Positions 23,416 through 25,979 of a stretch of 25,979 bases of DNA are shown piece after piece. The notes beneath the pieces were generated by a model. The model ran no database searches. It saw nothing but the letters and a program-made list of their open reading frames with translations, and was not told where the DNA came from. Both the position numbers and the translations under genes were made by a program. Positions within the stretch are counted from its first letter, which is position 1. Each line of letters begins with the position of its first letter. The DNA is taken from NCBI GenBank assembly GCA_045540055.1, contig JAZQGO010000033.1, positions 1 through 25,979 on the forward strand, read 5' to 3'. This DNA comes from SIG565 sp045540055 (lineage in GTDB: Bacteria > Bacillota > Clostridia > Oscillospirales > Acutalibacteraceae).

Positions 23416-25614
23416 ATGTTCGAAAACTACAAGGTTTACGAAACCACACTTGCCGGCAGACCCTTAAAGCTCGAAACCGGCAAAATGGCACAGCTCGCTA
23501 ACGGCGCTGTGCTTGCAACCTACGGTGAAACACAGGTCTTGTGTACCGTAACTGCTTCGGCAAAACCCAGAGAAGGCGTTGACTTCTTCCCGCTTTCTGT
23601 AGACTATGAGGAGAAAATGTATTCGGTAGGTCGTATCCCGGGCTCATTCACACGCCGTGAGGGTAAGGCAAGCGACAAGGCAGTTCTAGCTTCTCGCTGT
23701 ATCGACCGTCCCATCCGTCCGCTTTTCCCGAAGGATATGCGCAACGACTGTACCGTTGTTGCAACCGTTATGTCGGTTGACCCCGACTGCAGTCCTGAGG
23801 TTGCTGCCGCCATCGGCGTATCTACCGCTATCGCTATTTCGGATATTCCGTGGGCAGGTCCTATTTCCAGCGTTGACGTTGGTCTTGTTGATGGCGAAAT
23901 TGTTATCAACCCGACGCTTGAGCAGCGCGCAGTTTCTACGCTCGATTTAACCGTTTCTTCAACTGCTGACCTCGTTGCTATGATTGAGGCAGGCGGTGAA
24001 GAAATCCCCGATGACCTTATGTTTGATGCTATTATGGCAGGTCACGAGGTCAACAAAGAGGTTGTTGCCTTCATCAACTCAATAGTTGCCGAAATCGGCA
24101 AGCCGAAGTTTGAGTTTGAATCTAACGATCCCGATCCCGCTATTATGGAAGAGATTGAGAACTTCTGTATCGAGGATGTTAAAAAGGCTCTCGATACCGA
24201 CGATAAGCTGGTGCGTGACGCAGCACTCTTGCCTATATACAATGCCGTTCACGAAAAGTTCGACGAGCGTTTTGAGGGTAAAGAAGCAAAGCTCGACGAG
24301 ATTATGTACCTTGTTCAGAAGCATGTAGTTCGTGCTTGGCTTAAGGATGAGAAAAAGCGAGTTGATGGACGTGGTATCGACGATATCCGTCCCTTAAACG
24401 CACAGGTTGACCTTCTTTCTCGTGTTCACGGCTCGGGTATGTTTACCCGTGGTCAGACACAGGTGCTTTCGGTTGCAACCCTTGCTTCTGTAAGTGAAGC
24501 TCAGAAGCTTGACGGACTTGATGAAGAAAAGGAAAAGAGGTATATCCACCATTACAACTTCCCCTCATATTCTGTAGGTGAAACCAAGCCCTCTCGTGGC
24601 CCCGGCAGACGCGAAATCGGTCACGGTGCATTGGCTGAGCGTGCGCTAGTTCCCGTAATTCCGTCGGTTGACGAGTTCCCCTATGCTATCCGCGTGGTAT
24701 CTGAGGTTCTTTCCTCTAACGGTTCAACCTCACAGGCTTCTATATGCGGTTCCACCTTGGCTCTTATGGCAGCCGGTGTTCCGATTAAGGCTCCCGTTGC
24801 GGGTATCTCTTGTGGTCTTATCACAGGCGACGACGGCGTTTACGGCGACTTTATGACTATGGTTGATATTCAGGGACTTGAAGACTTCTACGGCGATATG
24901 GACTTTAAGGTTGCAGGTACCAAGAAGGGCATCACCGCAATTCAGATGGACTTAAAGGTTCACGGTCTTACACCCGCAATTATTAAAGAGGCTTTTGCTA
25001 AAACAAATAAAGCCCGTAATTATATCCTTGATGAAATTATGCTTCCCGTTATTTCTGAGCCGAGAGCCGAGCTTTCCAAATACGCTCCCAAGATGCTCTC
25101 AACCCAGATTAATCCCGAGAAGATTGGTGACGTTATCGGTAAGCAGGGCAAGGTTATTCAGTCTATACAAGAGCAGTGCGAATGTACTATCAATATCGAA
25201 GAAGACGGTAGAGTATATATCGCTGCTATTGATATTGACAAGGCTAAGCAGGCGCTTATGATTGTTGAGACCATCGCTAATGACCCCGAAATCGGCGCTA
25301 TCTACAGCGGTAAGGTTACAAGAATTATGAACTTTGGCGCATTTGTAGAAATCGCACCCGGCAAGGAAGGTCTTGTTCACATCAGCAAGCTTGATGTGAA
25401 AAGAGTTGAGAAGGTAGAGGATGTTGTTGCTGTAGGCGATCAGGTTATCGTTAAGGTCACCGAGATTGACGATCAGGGCAGACTTAACCTTTCCCGCCGC
25501 GACGCTTTGGTTGAAGTAAACGGTGCCGTTGTTGAGGACGATGCCGACGAGGCTCCTGCCAGAAAGCAGAACGACCGTTCGCGCAGAGGCTTCCGCAATA
25601 AGAAACGCGACTAG
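23416..25614 (+). CDS. pnp: Polyribonucleotide nucleotidyltransferase (PNPase)
   Basis: A phosphorolytic 3'-5' exoribonuclease of mRNA decay, a trimer in the cytoplasm. The 732 residues carry the full domain set: RNase PH-like 1 (GRPLKLETGKMAQLANGA to ~210), a helical linker, RNase PH-like 2 from ~310 (KRVDGRGIDDIRPL, FPSYSVGETKPSRGPGRREI), KH with KIGDVIGKQGKVI near 575, and S1 (IMNFGAFVEIAPGKEGLVHI). It ends in a basic tail (RSRRGFRNKKRD). The ATG at 23416 with GGAGG nine bases before it is the true start; the longer frame from 23287 runs through the leader hairpin and is rejected. Confidence 0.97.
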   Translation: MFENYKVYETTLAGRPLKLETGKMAQLANGAVLATYGETQVLCTVTASAKPREGVDFFPLSVDYEEKMYSVGRIPGSFTRREGKASDKAVLASRCIDRPIRPLFPKDMRNDCTVVATVMSVDPDCSPEVAAAIGVSTAIAISDIPWAGPISSVDVGLVDGEIVINPTLEQRAVSTLDLTVSSTADLVAMIEAGGEEIPDDLMFDAIMAGHEVNKEVVAFINSIVAEIGKPKFEFESNDPDPAIMEEIENFCIEDVKKALDTDDKLVRDAALLPIYNAVHEKFDERFEGKEAKLDEIMYLVQKHVVRAWLKDEKKRVDGRGIDDIRPLNAQVDLLSRVHGSGMFTRGQTQVLSVATLASVSEAQKLDGLDEEKEKRYIHHYNFPSYSVGETKPSRGPGRREIGHGALAERALVPVIPSVDEFPYAIRVVSEVLSSNGSTSQASICGSTLALMAAGVPIKAPVAGISCGLITGDDGVYGDFMTMVDIQGLEDFYGDMDFKVAGTKKGITAIQMDLKVHGLTPAIIKEAFAKTNKARNYILDEIMLPVISEPRAELSKYAPKMLSTQINPEKIGDVIGKQGKVIQSIQEQCECTINIEEDGRVYIAAIDIDKAKQALMIVETIANDPEIGAIYSGKVTRIMNFGAFVEIAPGKEGLVHISKLDVKRVEKVEDVVAVGDQVIVKVTEIDDQGRLNLSRRDALVEVNGAVVEDDADEAPARKQNDRSRRGFRNKKRD

Positions 25615-25631
25615 TATACATTATATATAAT

Positions 25632-25668
25632 AAAAATGGCCGCCTTGTGATGAGGCGGTCATTTTTAT
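25632..25668 (+). terminator. Intrinsic terminator of pnp
   Basis: AAAAATGGCCGCCT pairs with AGGCGGTCATTTTT (one G-U) around a seven-base loop, and T-rich sequence follows. Confidence 0.9.
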
Positions 25669-25670
25669 TA

Positions 25671-25704
25671 GGTTTAAGGGGTTAGGATTAAGGGATTAGG
25701 GATT
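25671..25704 (+). repeat. G-rich TTAGGG-like short repeats
   Basis: Five G-tracts of two to four bases are spaced by TTAA-like loops (GGTTTAAGGGGTTAGG, then ATTAAGGGATTAGGG). It lies between the pnp terminator and the next promoter. No coding frame is supported. Confidence 0.5.
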
Positions 25705-25783
25705 TTAAAAGCACAACATATAGTGGTTGTAAAGGCGGACGAAAACTATTCGAAAAAAATATCAAAAAAAGTTAAAAAAAGGC

Positions 25784-25812
25784 TTGACAAAAGGGTTTTC
25801 TTTTGGTATTAT
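25784..25812 (+). promoter_or_regulatory. Strong promoter of a probable rRNA operon
   Basis: A perfect TTGACA (25784-25789), 17-base spacer and TATTAT (25807-25812), preceded by long A-tracts that act like an UP element. Confidence 0.8.
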
Positions 25813-25979
25813 ATTCTGGCACCGCAAAAAGCGGGGCGCAAACGGACCTTGAAAATTAAACAACGACGAACTAATAAGGACCCGACGATTCTTAAGAGAA
25901 ATCAAGAGAAATCAAGGACAAAGAAATGCGTCAGCATTTAAAAAAATGAGCTAAAGAGCTTATCTAAAAGATTTTAACA
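25813..25979 (+). other. Probable rRNA operon leader (16S lies beyond the window)
   Basis: The stretch has GGACCTTGAAAATTAAACAA, the wording typical of clostridial pre-16S leaders. It is followed by repeated AGAAATCAAG and a GAGCTAAAGAGCTTATC hairpin at 25946-25963. No 16S start (GAGTTTGATC) is reached. A 72-residue open frame here has no ribosome site and unnatural composition, so it is not a gene. Confidence 0.6.

Noticed and set aside
25723..25941. A 72-residue Lys/Arg-rich frame at the end of the window
   Set aside because: It runs through a consensus promoter and an rRNA-type leader and has no ribosome site.
1..25979. CRISPR array or tRNA genes
   Set aside because: No regularly spaced repeats and no tRNA-like cloverleaf with a GTTCRANNC arm were seen on either strand.

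Overview
This window reads as chromosomal DNA from a low-to-mid GC Gram-positive bacterium of the Clostridia, probably a gut Oscillospiraceae/Ruminococcaceae-type organism. Supporting signs are strong AGGAGG ribosome binding sites, TTGACA-N17-TATAAT promoters, a zapA-U32 peptidase pair, an rpsO-pnp pair, an archaeal-type phosphoglycerate mutase, a cobalamin riboswitch on an ECF transporter gene, and a WapA-like secreted RHS protein with a Gram-positive signal peptide. The organism call is inference from gene content.

Layout. 1-205: an unassigned structured-RNA-like stretch ending in a terminator hairpin. 215-2766 (minus): zapA and a U32 peptidase in one operon. 2880-4453: apgM and a small membrane protein. 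4629-14386: a polymorphic-toxin island. It holds a 2205-residue RHS/YD-repeat protein ending in a restriction-endonuclease-fold toxin, a HEAT-like immunity gene, a palindrome cluster, a serine-recombinase gene with its middle deleted, a displaced second RHS tip with a DUF4329 toxin, and two paralogous NTF2-like immunity genes. 14492-16438 (minus): a GHL6-type glycoside hydrolase. 16519-19481: a Crp/Fnr regulator followed by a complete three-gene ABC importer. 19500-20777: cobalamin riboswitch, DUF4430 lipoprotein and ECF S component. 20875-22767: htpG. 22863-25614: rpsO and pnp, each with a structured leader. 25784-25979: the promoter and leader of what is very probably an rRNA operon; the window stops just before 16S.

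How the parts work together. Most of the window is housekeeping (cell division, glycolysis, chaperone, translation and RNA decay). The accessory interest lies in the RHS island. The main gene carries one toxin tip with its immunity gene directly downstream. A second tip without its own start signals, but with immunity genes, lies beyond a scar left by a mobile element. This is the arrangement expected for toxin-tip replacement. In the displaced cassette the first immunity gene appears to have lost its ATG start codon (ATT). The Crp-ABC operon has a perfect 16-bp palindrome just after its promoter, and the vitamin B12 locus shows a second regulatory layer (a ribosome-site-masking hairpin and an internal promoter) beyond the riboswitch.
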